DNA from: Acanthosepion pharaonis
Taxonomy: Eukaryota > Mollusca > Cephalopoda > Sepiida > Sepiidae
Direction of reading: 5' to 3'
Assembly: GCA_903632075.3 (NCBI GenBank)
Contig: CAHIKZ030000060.1
Coordinates: 1,287,501-1,351,500, forward strand
DNA: 64,000 nucleotides
Part shown: positions 53,836-64,000 of the stretch, one piece after another
How the letters are laid out: the number at the start of each line of letters is the position of its first letter
How positions within the stretch are numbered: position 1 is the first letter of the stretch
Translations under genes and position numbers: made by a program
The notes under the pieces: generated by a model
Databases searched by the model: none
Told to the model about the DNA's origin: nothing
The model's input: the letters and a program-made list of their open reading frames with translations, nothing else

Positions 53836-53883
53836 GCTCCGTGGTTCGCTCCGTGGTTCGCTCCGTGGTTCACTCCGTGGTTC
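53836..53883. repeat. 12-bp tandem repeat, 4 copies
   Basis: GCTCCGTGGTTC three times and ACTCCGTGGTTC once. Confidence 0.97.
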
Positions 53884-54133
53884 GCACCGGCTCTGTTCTG
53901 GCAGGGCAGCTATGTACAGTCTTTCTGCAGTGAGAGCATTCTAAACGTCGTCTCTTTGACCGATGGTGGTGACTACCATTTTCGGTAGCGGTTGGCTGCT
54001 CTGTCCGCATTTCGTTTCCGTTACAGATTCATTTTGAAGAAAGCAAACCCAGTCCTGACCAAAGTTTTCATGCAACCTAAAATCCTGACTAATTCGATTT
54101 TTATTCTTATTTTTTATTTCATGAAATTTTATA

Positions 54134-55654
54134 CAGTGGGCTATGATAAGTTTTTAGCCACCCTTAATTACAGCAATTTTGGCTTGTTTAATAACGTATC
54201 TTCTTTTTTTCAGACAATACCGTGTTAGTATCAAACTACTCTCATCTATGAATGATAATTGACTTATATTTTGTAAGGAAAGTTCGTGGAAGTAAGGAAA
54301 TGAGTGAATTTCAACAAGGGCAAATAATAGGATGGCATCAGTGTTGCAAGTCAAATAGAGAAATTGCTAGGTTTTTCCAGGTTAATCATCAAACGGTTAA
54401 TAATATTGTCAAGAAAGTTAATGAAGAAGGCTATTATCGTGTGGAACAACGTTCAGGAAGACAAAGCATCATGTCTGAGAGAACGAAAAGGGCGCTGAAG
54501 ATGGAAGTCATCAGAAACCGTTGTCAGAGCTTCAAAGATGTCGCCAACAACATAAAAATGTCGCCATGTTCGGTGAGAAAGACTCTGAAAGACCTAGGCT
54601 ATCAAAGAAGAGTTTCAAGAAAGAAGTCATTGATTTCAAAGGTTAAAATGAACAGGCGTATGGACTGGGCGAGAGAATTCGAGTGCAAAGATTATGAATT
54701 CTGTCAGTCTTTAATTTGGTCAGATGAAAGTAAATTCTGCCAATATACCAATTCGAGATTTGTTTGTTTGGAGAAATCAGAGTCAGACTTGGAACACTGA
54801 ATATCTGCAGGCGACCGTGAAACATGGATCGATTGGAGTAATGGTGTGGGGTGCTGTCTGGTTTCGAGGGAAATCTGAGCTGATTCTTGTTGATGAGTGG
54901 ATTAATGGTCCAAAATACTGTCAAATATTAGAGAAAGGACTACTCCTACTATTCGAAACCAATCAGATTGGCAAGAATGTCTACCTTTATCAAGAATATT
55001 GAGCGCCATGTCATACGAGCAAAGTAGCAAAGGCCCGGAAGGAATCGTAAGGAATCAAGTCACTGTCCAAAATCCTGACATGAATGCAATAGAGCACGTT
55101 TGGGAGCACCATCACCGAAAACTCCGAGAGCGTACAACAAAAATCACGTTAGGGGCAACCCTTAAACAAAGAAGTAGCAAAATATGGCTCAAATGATTGT
55201 TGATAACTGGATCAAATCCATGAAAAATCGAATACAAGCACTGAAAATAGCAAATAGAGGACCTACTTTATACTAGTTCCAAATACTGTTTATTTATGTT
55301 GAATAGAGATTATGTAAGTGAATTTTGAAATTGGATCTAGTTTATTTCTTCAGGCTAAAAACTTTTCTTAGGCCACTATATGATTTCCCAATATTCAAAA
55401 AAATACTTATATTTCATTCAAGTTATTTGTCTTATTTATTTGGCTCATTTGAAATTGACCTTAAAAAACATTGCTAAAGAAGTGGCAAAATATGGATCAG
55501 ACGAGTGTTGATAACTTGGTCAAATCCATGAAAAATCGAATACAAGTACTGAAACTGGCAAATGGAGGACCTACTCTATACTAGTTTATGCAATTAAATT
55601 TTGAATTTGGATGTAGTTTATTTCTCTTGGGTAAAAACATTTCTTAGGCCACTG
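54134..55654 (+). mobile_element. Tc1/mariner transposon, inactive
   Basis: Ends read CAGTGGGCTATGATAAGTTT and, reversed from the right, CAGTGGCCTAAGAAATGTTT; TA flanks both sides. The 1.52-kb length fits Tc1-type elements. The interior carries a broken transposase (54252-55196). The 3' part is duplicated: CATGAAAAATCGAATACAAG occurs at about 55218 and 55527, and a second right-end sequence (CTTTTCTTAGGCCACTATA) lies at 55360-55378, so there are two right ends in tandem. Confidence 0.9.
54252..55196 (+). pseudogene. Tc1/mariner transposase pseudogene
   Basis: The N-terminal half is open (MSEFQQGQIIGWHQCCKSNR at 54300) with a helix-turn-helix (SNREIARFFQVNHQTVNNIV), a second one (SFKDVANNIKMSPCSVRKTL) and the first catalytic aspartate in LIWSDESKF (about 54717). 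A one-base frameshift follows near 54760; the second frame has FVWRNQSQTWNTEYLQATVK and VMVWGAVWFRGKSEL. The second catalytic aspartate, expected before APCHTS, is a tyrosine followed by a stop (QEY-stop-APCHT at about 54990-55010). After another frameshift comes NPDMNAIEHVW with the catalytic glutamate. Two frameshifts, a stop and a lost Asp make it inactive. Confidence 0.92.
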
Positions 55655-55659
55655 TAGTT

Positions 55660-56170
55660 GGTCGTAAAGCCAGGGAGATTAACAGGAGAAGGAAATTCTT
55701 AGTCCAGATCTTTTGACATTAAATTCCGAATGTTAGAATTCTAAATATGGGTCTGACCGTTAAACAAATAATTTGTATTTGGAAAAATGTGTAGGAGTTA
55801 AAATAGTCTTTAGTTGATTTAAAGTCTGGGTAATTAGTACACAGAAAAATCTGAAGTTGAGAAAATGCTTTTAATAGTTGATCCACGGGAAAAAGATGTG
55901 GTCAAGAAAAGACTTTGATTATCAGCGAAGAATCGTTGGCTGTTGTTATTGAGGATTCGCTTGAAGTCACAGAGACATTTTTTCCATTACCCGCTGGTAG
56001 GAGGCAGTTATATATCCACGTCTTCTTTTGAGCTTGAAAGACTTAGAGACAGTCGCATCTCTGCTTCTGAAAGTCAAAATCTGTGTTTTTTTTTAGTTTT
56101 CTTTGATTGGTAAAATATTTTTCACATGCTAATGCTAATTTCTAACCAATAGACTTTTGATTTAAATGGT
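55660..56170. other. No recognised feature
   Basis: AT-rich flank of the transposon. Nothing supported. Confidence 0.5.
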
Positions 56171-56171
56171 G

Positions 56172-56173
<2 letters not shown>

Positions 56174-56235
<62 letters not shown>
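56174..56235. repeat. (TA)n microsatellite
   Basis: About 30 TA units. Confidence 0.96.
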
Positions 56236-56238
<3 letters not shown>

Positions 56239-56239
56239 A

Positions 56240-57860
56240 AATTTGTCTGTTATTATGTATAGAATACATTTTGGGCATGTTTTAATATAGTATGTATGTG
56301 TGTATGTAATTGTGTTGGAAATAGCGTTTCTTTCAGAAAGTTTTCGTTTATTATTAGACAATTTCAAACGCTATAAAAAAATGAACGCCCATTGTACGAA
56401 ACACAAAATCTAGTGTCTAGTTACCTGATGACCATCCCATTTGGTTAAACGTTGTTTGATAAAAAAAATCGTTCTATCAAATAATTGTCTTTTAGACAAA
56501 AATAATGCATGTGTCTCATGTATTTTAAGAAAAAGAAATCCTCGTTTTATTTTGTATCCGTAATAACATTCAATTAGGCAGAATTCCACAATTGAACTAG
56601 CTTTGAAGTTTGATTTCAAACTGTGTTGCCCAGAAAGTAGCAAGTTAAATCAATTAATGCCTTCTGAAAACTTTGAAACATTTATTTATGTTTCTTGTTT
56701 GCTGATAACTTTGGTTCATCAATGAACAACATGGCGTTATGGAAGGCCTTGGGAAATGGATGCCAACTTCTGACTTTAAACGAAAGACTACGCCAAGAAT
56801 AATAAAATAAGAGTCTGTTGTTTTGTAGTAAATTGCCACACGACGTCAATTCATTCATTCAGTCTAAATATTGTTTAAATGTTTTAAATCTATCATTTTC
56901 GGTCATTCGTCTACAACTAAGACTTGGAGACAAAAAACTATTGGTTTTAATCGTTACTTAATTTATCAGTTTTGAAAAATCATTATTGTTTTTTTTTTCC
57001 AAAGCATGAGGGAACAAGCAGGTAAGATTCTCTTACGGGCGTAATGGTTTTTTTAGTAAGTAAGTTTTCTTTTGGCGATCACAGTTCTCCACGATTTCAG
57101 GTCTAGAATTTGAATTTGTCGCAGATAGCAGCATCAAGCCTGGTCCTGAACGATATTTATTTGTACAATATGGTACAAAATGTGGCACAAGGCCTAAAAG
57201 GGGGTTGGGGAAGGACGGTCTTCTGTCTTAAATCTAAACTTAGCTAGTCCCAGATACGGACCCAACCATACCAACAATATCTCAATCACCAAAACAACAC
57301 ATTCACTCCTACCTTTCTTACTGCGTCCACCATAATACCTCAAATTCTCTCTGAAATCCTAACTAGTCACCTTATGTACAGATATTGTTCGTGGGGGGAG
57401 GGGCATAAAACAACAATTTAAGCCTGGTCCTGAACGCGCCAAAAATTTCCTGTTGGTCTCTTTTATTCATGTTTTTGACCACACATGCAAATTAGCGATG
57501 GTTCTACAAGGCTTAGAATCACGCATGCGCTTTAAAAAATTGCAAATGGCGGTCCCGACCGACAGACGAAACATCGTAAACTGTTATATGAAAAAAAAAC
57601 AAAAAAAAACAAAACATTAATAGTTCTTTTAATTCATTTTTTCATATTATGCACAACATTTGTGCATATGAAAAAAATAAATAGAGGAAAAAAGAAAACT
57701 GTTGCTGTCTATTTTTTTAGGTTCGGAGATCAAGCGACAAGGCTCACTGTAAAAATGTCGACGGATACTCAATGTGATATAAAGCGAAAAACCATTTTAT
57801 TAAGATAAATGAAAGCAAATTCTGTTAAATATTAGGGATGCACAAATTTGGTAGTTTTTG
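56240..57860. other. Long stretch with no recognised feature
   Basis: AT-rich. AAGCCTGGTCCTGAACG occurs twice (about 57133 and 57420), the first followed by GTGGCACAAGGCC of the second SINE family, so some decayed SINE sequence may be present. Two minus-strand frames (56410-56643, 56654-56839) have no known motif. Confidence 0.45.
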
Positions 57861-58940
57861 CGCCCGGAAAAGGAGGCAATATATTCCTGGACTATTTTTC
57901 CTAAAATAAGGCTATAGTAAAAATATGAAGTTTACAATCAAAATCAATCAAATAACAAAATATCACAAGCCAGTGTATGCAAAACAATGCAAATTACAAG
58001 GAAGAAGGAAGAATGAAAGAGTTCCAGCGAGGTCAAACCCAGTTAAAAGTCTATATTTAACTTGAAGGTATAAAATATGAATGTTCTTAATAGTTCTTGT
58101 TATTTGATGTGAGTTGCCAAAGTTCGTGTCAGAATGTGCTCGTGTCTTCTGAGTTTAGAGTCTTCAATGGAGAGCATTATTTTTTTTTAGAACAGTACTT
58201 GTTCTCTGACATGGAAACGACTATTTAGTTACAATAATCATGGTGAAAACAAGACTTAATTCTGTCATGAAAATTCCAAGATGGTTGTCAAGACATCATT
58301 GAGGTGTGAGTTTCTTTAAGTCCATGCTCGGTTAGGTTTTCAGATCTTTTGAAAGGTGTTACATCTCCCATTCCCTATGAGGTCATATTGCAGAAATTTT
58401 TCTATTTTTTTTCCTTTTTATAAATACTTTCCTGGACAAGTAACTTATTTTTTCTAAAATAAGATTCAATGATAGTTGTGAGAACAAGGTCCAGTTTACA
58501 ATCAAAATCAATTAAATAATATGGGATATCACAAGAAAAAAACCAGCGTATACAAAACAATGCAAATTACAAAGTATAAAATAAAAAGGTCCCAGTGAGG
58601 TCGAACCCAGTTAAAGGTCTATATTTACCTTAAAGATATAAAATGTGAAGGTTCTTAATAGCTCTTGTTATTTGATGTGAGTTGTCGAAAGTCGTGACAG
58701 AATCCGTTCGTGTCTTCTGAGTTCAGAGTCTTCAACGTAGAGCGTTGTTTTTTTAGAACAGTATATGTTCGCTGTTGTGGAAACGACTATTTTTGTGCAG
58801 TATTCGAGCTGAATATGAGACTTAATTCCGTCTTGAAAACGATACTTTGGTTGTGAAGACTTCGTTTAGAAATGGGTTTCTTTGTGTCTACGCTCGGTCA
58901 AGTTTTTAGATGTTTTGAAAAGCGTCGCTTCACCCACAGA
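57860..58940. repeat. Tandem pair of ~560-bp repeats
   Basis: 57860-58420 and 58425-58940 share TACAATCAAAATCAATCAAA, ACAATGCAAATTACAA, GAGGTCGAACCCAGTTAAA, GTTCTTAATAGTTCTTGTTA, TTTGATGTGAGTTG, GTGTCTTCTGAGTT and GGAAACGACTATTT. Spacing is about 566 bp. They could be two long terminal repeats with nothing between, or a tandem duplication. Confidence 0.75.
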
Positions 58941-59125
58941 TCGGCGTTCACTACTCCACCGGCGTCGGGTTTTTTTCCGGCGGTCGCGTCTTCTACTGCT
59001 GGCTTCAAGTTTCCAATTGCCCCGATGTTCGAATTGCTGCTATTTTTAAGGCTAAAGGTCGGCTCCGATTTACCCGAAATATTTTGGCGGTCAACAGAAA
59101 GATTTCTGATTTCAACCGAGTTGAA
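58895..59125 (-). other. GC-rich open block next to repeat
   Basis: About half GC, open for about 76 codons on the minus strand (SVEIRNLSVDRQNISGKSEP, NLKPAVEDATAGKKPDAGG, NADLWVKRRFSKHLKT, stop) and 85 codons on the plus strand. No family is recognised. The minus frame has no start codon and stops inside the 560-bp repeat, so it may be the last exon or the end of a mobile-element protein. Confidence 0.3.
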
Positions 59126-59167
59126 TTAAAAATCATGTTTATCAAAACGACTTATTGTCGTAGAAAA

Positions 59168-59215
59168 CCGTAACCCTAATCTATAACTCTAACCCTGCCC
59201 TAACCCTATCCCTAA
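59168..59215. repeat. Degenerate telomere-like CCCTAA tract
   Basis: AACCCTAATCTATAACTCTA, then ACCCTGCCCTAACCCTATCC: about seven imperfect CCCTAA units, the animal telomere repeat. Confidence 0.65.
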
Positions 59216-59655
59216 GTTTTTCTTTTCCTTTCTTCACCTTCAGTTGACCCTCCCCCATTCCTTGGTGAAGGAGTTTTGAATGCAGGGTGGCAAGGTTCAG
59301 GTTTCAGTAAATTATTTTATTATCTTCCACCTTTCACCCAAACTACCGAGAACCGAAATCTACACACAGTGAAAAAAAAAAATGAAAACTTAATCACAGG
59401 TAAGTTAGAGTTTCTTGATCCTATCCCCACCCCACGATCTTGTGATCACAAAACGTACAGAATTGTTTGCATATTTTTTTTCCGTTGTTTTTTCTCTTTC
59501 AAATAACTAACTTCCTGATCCGGGAGAATAAACTGAATGACAGGAGAGTTCCATAAGATTTCTACTAAGCTCTTTGATTAATTCCTCTTAGAATCTAAAC
59601 AAACTAACGAAAAATTTCAAGATGAAAACGAACACCATCATATTACGTACGTTTC
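59216..59655. other. No recognised feature
   Basis: Mixed sequence. A 76-codon frame at 59276-59506 has no motif. Confidence 0.45.
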
Positions 59656-59659
59656 AGTT

Positions 59660-60175
59660 GCATTTTATTCCAATTAATCGTCACCGAAAACGGCCACATC
59701 GATAAGGAGGCGTTTTCCCGTTTTATTTATGATAACTTTGACAACAGTCGCCTGAACGTTTCATACTCTGGCATTGCCCATCCGGAGCTCTGTGCACTTT
59801 TAAGTTTTCTAACTTGGTCAACAATCACCTGAATCTTTCATATTCTGGTAACTCCAATCCGGGGGAAAGTGTACTTTTTAAGCTTTACAATGAATTGTCA
59901 CCGAAAATGGCCACATCGATGAGGAGGCATTTTCCTGATTTATTTATGATAACTTTGACAACAGTCGCCTGAACGTTTCACATTCTGGCATTGCCCATCG
60001 TGAACTCTGCACTTTTAAGTTTTCCAATTAATCGTCATCGAAAACGGCCACATTTATGAGGAGGCTTTTTCCTCTTTTATTTATGATAACTTGGTCAACA
60101 GTCGCTTGAACCTTTCACATTCTGGCAACTCCATGACGGAGGTCAGTGTAATTTTTAAGCTTTCCAATTAAATTG
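59660..60175 (+). repeat. Coding-like complex tandem repeat
   Basis: The segment GAAAACGGCCACATCGAT occurs at about 59686, 59906 and 60041; CAACAGTCGCCTGAACGTTTC at about 59741, 59817, 59958 and 60101. In register, the + strand reads IVTENGHIDKEAFSRFIYDN, then DNSRLNVSYSGIAHPELC, and the later copies ENGHIDEEAFS, VNNHLNLSYSG and ENGHIYEEAFSSFIYDN, with one stop in the second copy. Codon-level conservation suggests a decayed coding repeat. Family not recognised. Confidence 0.5.
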
Positions 60176-60179
60176 GTTG

Positions 60180-60540
60180 CGTGAACTCAAATATGCGATC
60201 TGTTTATATCTTGAAATCTCATAAGATTTTGGTCTTTTTGATCACCTTTTCTGCGTTTTCAATTCACAAGATTTAATGACGTAGGTGACAATACCAACCT
60301 CCTTTTCACGCAGTCTTCACTTGTCCGAATCCGCTTGGCAGTAGATGTTCTTTCGGGCTGAATTAGAATTCATGGTTCCGTTTTGTGCGACTACCAGTAA
60401 GTTTCCTTATTTGCGTTTCAATTCACCTTTCGTTAACCAATCCTGTAAATCTTTATTCTGATTTTCTCAGTATTGATATAAGGGACAATTCTGGCGACAT
60501 TAACACAGATGTTAGTGTATTTCTTCACCTTGTCACTTTC
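60180..60540. other. No firm feature
   Basis: Holds ATGGTTCCGTTTTGTGCGAC followed by TACCAGTAAGT (about 60373-60403), which could be a first coding exon with a donor site, but no second exon was found. Confidence 0.3.
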
Positions 60541-60544
60541 TTTG

Positions 60545-60800
60545 TCAGCAGAAACATTCACTCCGATGAGGAGATATTTTAATTTTTTTTTGTTTTGTAA
60601 CGATGATAATGTGTGGTTTCATGGCCTCAAGATCACCGTCTATTTGGAAGTTGAAATCCTGCAAGATCTTGACTTGGTCGTTTTCGATCAGCTTCCCTGG
60701 CTTGTGTCGGTAGCATTTCTGTTCATAATTCCTACATAGGCACCGATGAAGATTGGAGACCGCTTTATCATGGCGTAGCTTATATTTTTTTTTCACTAAC
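60545..60800 (-). mobile_element. LINE nuclease-like C-terminal fragment
   Basis: Minus strand: KLRHDKAVSNLHRCLCRNYE, KCYRHKPGKLIENDQVKILQ, DFNFQIDGDLEAMKPHIIIV. This follows the order R-H-D, L-H-W-x-L-C, Y-E-H-x-P, V-E-N-x-x-K-I-L-W-D-F, Q-T-D and R-P-D-I-V-V of a region near the C-terminus of many invertebrate non-LTR retrotransposons. Here W of L-H-W and W of I-L-W-D-F are changed and R-P-D is K-P-H, so it is decayed. The 5' end of the frame runs into a hydrophobic stretch not part of the family. Confidence 0.7.
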
Positions 60801-60849
60801 ATTCCACAAGCGATAATGATGATTACTATCAGAATCTCTGTGTCCATGT

Positions 60850-61120
60850 CTTCTCATATGGATATTAATGTAGTCATAACTACATTTTAAGAAGACATAC
60901 TCTAATTCTATTTTGAAATAAATGAGGCCAGGATTTGCATGATGAAAATGGATCTATCAACTGAAAATGTTCTTTAGTCCAAATTTAGTTGGTCTTACGG
61001 AATTTTGATGCATTAATTAACCAATTGTACTAGAAGATTGCTTAAGGGGACTAATTAAGGAGAATATCTGTGTAATCCTTACTGATCACTTTCATTCAAC
61101 CATCCATATTTTACCAGTTG
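60850..61120. other. No recognised feature
   Basis: AT-rich sequence. Confidence 0.5.
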
Positions 61121-61123
61121 TTA

Positions 61124-61157
61124 ATAATAATAATAAAAATAACAACAATAATAATAA

Positions 61158-61199
<42 letters not shown>
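61124..61199. repeat. (AAT)n microsatellite
   Basis: About 24 AAT units with a few A insertions. Confidence 0.96.
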
Positions 61200-61499
61200 T
61201 GTCACAAACAAAAAAAGATATAACTCATATTACACTGAGAAAAAAAATAAATAAAAAGCATCTTGAAAAGGAATTTAAACCGGACATAAAATAATGATGT
61301 TCAAAAATAATGTACTAATTAATTATATCTGATAGGAGAAAATTCGGTGCACTTATTTTGTAAGGCATGGTATTGTATATAATGATCATTAATTTTATAA
61401 AATAACATATGAGAAATAATTGCTAAACTAAATCCTCATAAGCCTTAATGGACACGTAGCATTTGGTATACATATTTTGTAACCATCGATTGCAACATT

Positions 61500-61745
61500 A
61501 GAGACATTACTTTTTTTATCAAGAGGAATGATCCAAGATTGGAGCTATTAATTACTTCTGTCAAAATAGAACAAGCACAGAAATGTAATTATATAGGAAG
61601 CGTTTTGACAGACGACGGAAAATGTGGCAAAGGAATCCGAACGCTCATTGGAATATTGAAGCTGCCTTCCAAAAACTAAACAAAGTATTAAGAAACAGGA
61701 AAATTTCGCTAGAAACAAGCAAAACAAAACAAAGACTACTGAATA
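61500..61745 (+). mobile_element. RTE-like LINE fragment
   Basis: KIEQAQKCNYIGSVLTDDGKC is the Y-L-G-S-V-L-T-x-D-G motif of the family. After one frameshift comes AAFQKLNKVLRNRKISLETS. The WNSLP-type LINE on the other strand begins at once after it. Confidence 0.8.
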
Positions 61746-61757
61746 GTTTTATTTTTT

Positions 61758-62350
61758 ATATTCAAATTCACTCCAAGCAAAGCAATAAAGCCACTAAGAC
61801 ACAACGGGTTACTGGGTGTGACGTAACTAAAACACCAAACTTTATGAAGAAGCGAGAACAATTGAAGAATAATCAGGAAGACGTAGATAACGGTTGATAT
61901 TGCATTTCAATTTCTGAAGATCAAATTTCTTAAACAAGAGTTCCACATACGAAAAGTGCGAGAAAAGAAAGTGTTAGCGTAGAACTTATGGTTACATCTC
62001 ATTAGCTCAACTGTAAGTTGATGAGCTCTTATTGCTAGTCTTGTACTACGTTTAAATTCATAAAACCTAGTTACCATAGCGAAGATCTCATTCGAACAAT
62101 TACCATGAAAGTATTTACAGAAAAGTCATAGAGAGGCAACCTTACAGCGGTGGGCAAATGACTAAAGCCGAGACGCCAGGTCAAGACCAATAATATTGCT
62201 GATTCTTCTTTGGATATTATCAAGAATCACTGAATGAATAGCAGGAGCACCGGACCAAATTTGGCGTTAATGTTCTAAGAATTGTCGAATGATAGATATG
62301 TAAGATAGATTCTAGAAATAAAAATTGTCTAGCACAACACAGTGACCCAA
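61758..62350 (-). mobile_element. WNSLP-type LINE 3' fragment, minus strand
   Basis: Minus strand 3' end reversed as AAGCAATAAAGCCACTAAGA; then GTGGAACTCTTGTTTAAGAA, GAATTTAAACGTAGTACAAG, TCATGGTAATTGTTCGAATG and AATATTATTGGTCTTGACCT, in the order of the other copies. 5'-truncated and stopped. Confidence 0.78.
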
Positions 62351-62655
62351 TTTCGTAGCAGTTGACCTAATATGCAATATCAATACTACTATGGAGAATT
62401 TCCTCACAGATGAAGAGAAGACTGAGGGATGACAAGAGATATGATTCTAAAGGAAGATGTTGGAAATGCCATTGGTGTAACATGTGAGAAGTGAAGAAAT
62501 CTAAGTTAAACGAAAGAAAAATCACTCAGAATCAGAATGAAATAGCTGAAAGGTATAAATCCACCTCTTCTTCCCCCTGCTATGGGTTAATTAGTAACAC
62601 TTGTATCACTAAACCATTATTATCCTCCAATAAATTCTTAAAATCTAAAAATATT
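62351..62655. other. No firm feature
   Basis: Contains CTGCTATGGGTTAATTAGTA near 62577, a weak match to the tRNA-headed SINE body. Otherwise nothing. Confidence 0.4.
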
Positions 62656-63115
62656 TTCTGGCTTTAAATATCCAGCAAAGGTTGGTAAGGCGTAGAAAAC
62701 AAGCCATTAAATCGATAGAACACATACAGAGAAAAGAATGTCTTGGAGAATGCGGCACACAGAGGACACATAGAAAGAAAGCAAGAGTAGTCAAGAGATA
62801 TAGGGAGTAACATGTCTAACAAACTTTTGTAAATTGTGGAACAGAGATTGGGATAGATAATAAAGATACAAACATTGCATGCGGCTACGAAGGGTAGAAA
62901 GCCGTGGAGAGCCATGACCATCAAAGTCTTGAATGGACACGGCACATAAAAGAGAAAAGGAAAACGTGACTTGAAGCGACACAAAGGTATAGAGCTATTG
63001 AAGGGATAAAGGTGCAGAGTAAAAGAAAGAGTAAAAAATTCCTGATACCGAAAACGACAGAAAATAGTGGAGACCTGTGACCGTCTATGTACGGAAAGGA
63101 TGTGTCACATAAAGG
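62656..63115 (+). mobile_element. Two RTE-like LINE 3' ends in tandem
   Basis: First: CGTGGAGAGCCATGACCATC and TGAATGGACACGGCACATAA (about 62900-62950). Second: AAATAGTGGAGACCTGTGAC and GGAAAGGATGTGTCACATAA (about 63060-63110). Both show the family 3' terminus and are separated by about 160 bp. Confidence 0.7.
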
Positions 63116-63175
63116 TGTGTGTGTGTGTGAGAGAGAGAGAGATAGTGAGGGAGAGTGAGGGAGAGAGAAAACGAC
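63116..63175. repeat. (GT)n(GA)n microsatellite
   Basis: GTGTGTGTGTGTGAGAGAGA and related GA units, directly after a LINE 3' end. Confidence 0.92.
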
Positions 63176-63420
63176 ATTGAGAAAAGGAGAGACAATGTCA
63201 GTTCATTTTTTTTTTTAGAAATGACCAAAGTTCGATAATAATCTGTCTTTTATTTTGCTCCGTTTTTTTTTCTTTGCTCTTTCCAAGTTACCATTGTTTG
63301 GCTCTTTTAGGAGGTCTACATGTTAAAGATTTTTTAAATCCAGCCAAAAAAATTTCATCCATTTAGCAAATACTTCCGTAGTCGAGAAATTTAGTATAAC
63401 TCCCTAGAAAAGTATTTTAG
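63176..63420. other. No recognised feature
   Basis: AT-rich sequence. Confidence 0.5.
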
Positions 63421-63423
63421 TAT

Positions 63424-63640
63424 CCATTAACGATGGAGTAATGGATAGCGGCTCGGATTGAGGAAGCGGTAGTGCAGAGTTCGAATTCTAGATGGATCCA
63501 TTATATTCACTTACGTCCTAGTACCCTTGGGAAAGGTATGAATCCTTTTCTTCTCTACCTCCAAGCCATGGGTAAATATCAGGATAGACTTGGGTGGCAA
63601 CCAGTCTAGGAGAAAGTAACTCCGAATTCAAAAATGATGA
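63424..63640 (+). mobile_element. tRNA-headed SINE
   Basis: GATGGAGTAATGGATAGCGG, box B GAGTTCGAATTC, ATTCACTTACGTCCTAGTAC, CCATGGGTAAATATCAGG and TGGCAACCAGTCTAGGAG. The final part, GAGAAAGTAACTCCGAATTC, shows the body that appears reversed at 37500. Confidence 0.85.
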
Positions 63641-63789
63641 TAATACGTTAAGTAATCAGCTGTGGTCATGGTAATACTAGCCGTTTCCCTATAAGGAAAC
63701 ATTTGGAATTCATTGACAGAACAACAAGTATTACTGTCGTTTGAAATTTATAAAACCTTTTTCTTAAAACAATTTGCAGGAAAATAGGT

Positions 63790-64000
63790 TTCTCATGTCC
63801 AGTAGCTGTTATCGCTCTTTCCAGTACTGATGGGGGTTTCCTTCCTAACCCTTTTGTTTGAAGTAGTGTGGAATATCAACATCTTGATTATGTCATTATT
63901 TTCTGTTCTCAAGTCCAGTAGCTGTTATCGCTCTTTCCAGTACTGATGGGAGTTTCCTACCTAATCTTTTACTTGAAGTGATTTGGAACGCTAACATCCT
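63790..64000. repeat. 116-bp tandem repeat at window end
   Basis: TCCAGTAGCTGTTATCGCTC starts at about 63798 and again at about 63914, both followed by TTTCCAGTACTGATGGG and GTTTCCT. The second copy runs to the window edge and may continue. Confidence 0.9.

Noticed and set aside
60373..60403. First exon of a THAP-type zinc-finger gene (MVPFCATT...)
   Set aside because: Only eight residues before a possible donor; no zinc-ligand pattern or downstream exon could be shown.

Overview
The window is nuclear DNA from an animal. It is AT-rich, with no bacterial operons, no CRISPR and no long intact host gene. The mix of repeats fits a coleoid cephalopod such as an octopus best: an RTE-like LINE of the kind often annotated as craniofacial development protein 2-like, a second LINE family with a WNSLP-type C-terminus, tRNA-headed SINEs, Penelope-like elements, Tc1/mariner and pogo-type elements, and very long TA and TTTC arrays. 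The organism is an inference from family resemblance, not from a database search. The region reads as intergenic or intronic sequence made almost wholly of mobile-element debris and simple repeats.

Layout. 1-4.7 kb: palindromic MITE, a 290-bp inverted repeat holding a SINE with a hammerhead-like core, a TTTC array with higher-order structure, a 135-bp tandem repeat that stays open for 45-residue units, and a LINE end. 5-16.2 kb: pogo-type MITEs, SINEs, a clear hammerhead ribozyme fold (7353-7416), a 5S rRNA-derived sequence, a first Penelope-like remnant and more hammerhead-bearing SINEs. 16.8-18.7 kb: LINE reverse-transcriptase debris and a short candidate exon. 19.8-23.8 kb: two Penelope-like elements of unusual mirrored layout, the first inside a 353-bp inverted repeat that looks identical on both arms. 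24-33.6 kb: stacked fragments of two LINE families, some with AAG tails, ending in a 560-bp all-purine array. 34-39 kb: minisatellites and SINEs. 39-45.7 kb: TA arrays, Stowaway-like MITEs, a 3.4-kb pyrimidine block, a foldback element carrying a tRNA-like fold, then a purine block. 46.5-47.9 kb: a 16-bp minisatellite of about 88 copies. 48-64 kb: more foldback copies, LINE ends, a dead Tc1/mariner (54134-55654), several diverged tandem repeats and a degenerate telomere-like tract.

How the parts relate. The LINE fragments are 5'-truncated and share 3' ends, so they look like dead insertions. The SINEs have RNA polymerase III-type heads (A and B boxes) and would depend on LINE enzymes. Several SINE and Penelope copies carry hammerhead cores (CUGANGA, a hairpin, then GAAA). 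Elements that target TA repeatedly abut TA arrays. The items most worth following are the hammerhead-bearing repeats, the tRNA-like fold inside a foldback element, the mirrored Penelope copies, the two coding-like tandem repeats and the candidate exons at 18572-18685 and near 50419-50540. All motif calls were made by eye; no alignment or folding program was run.
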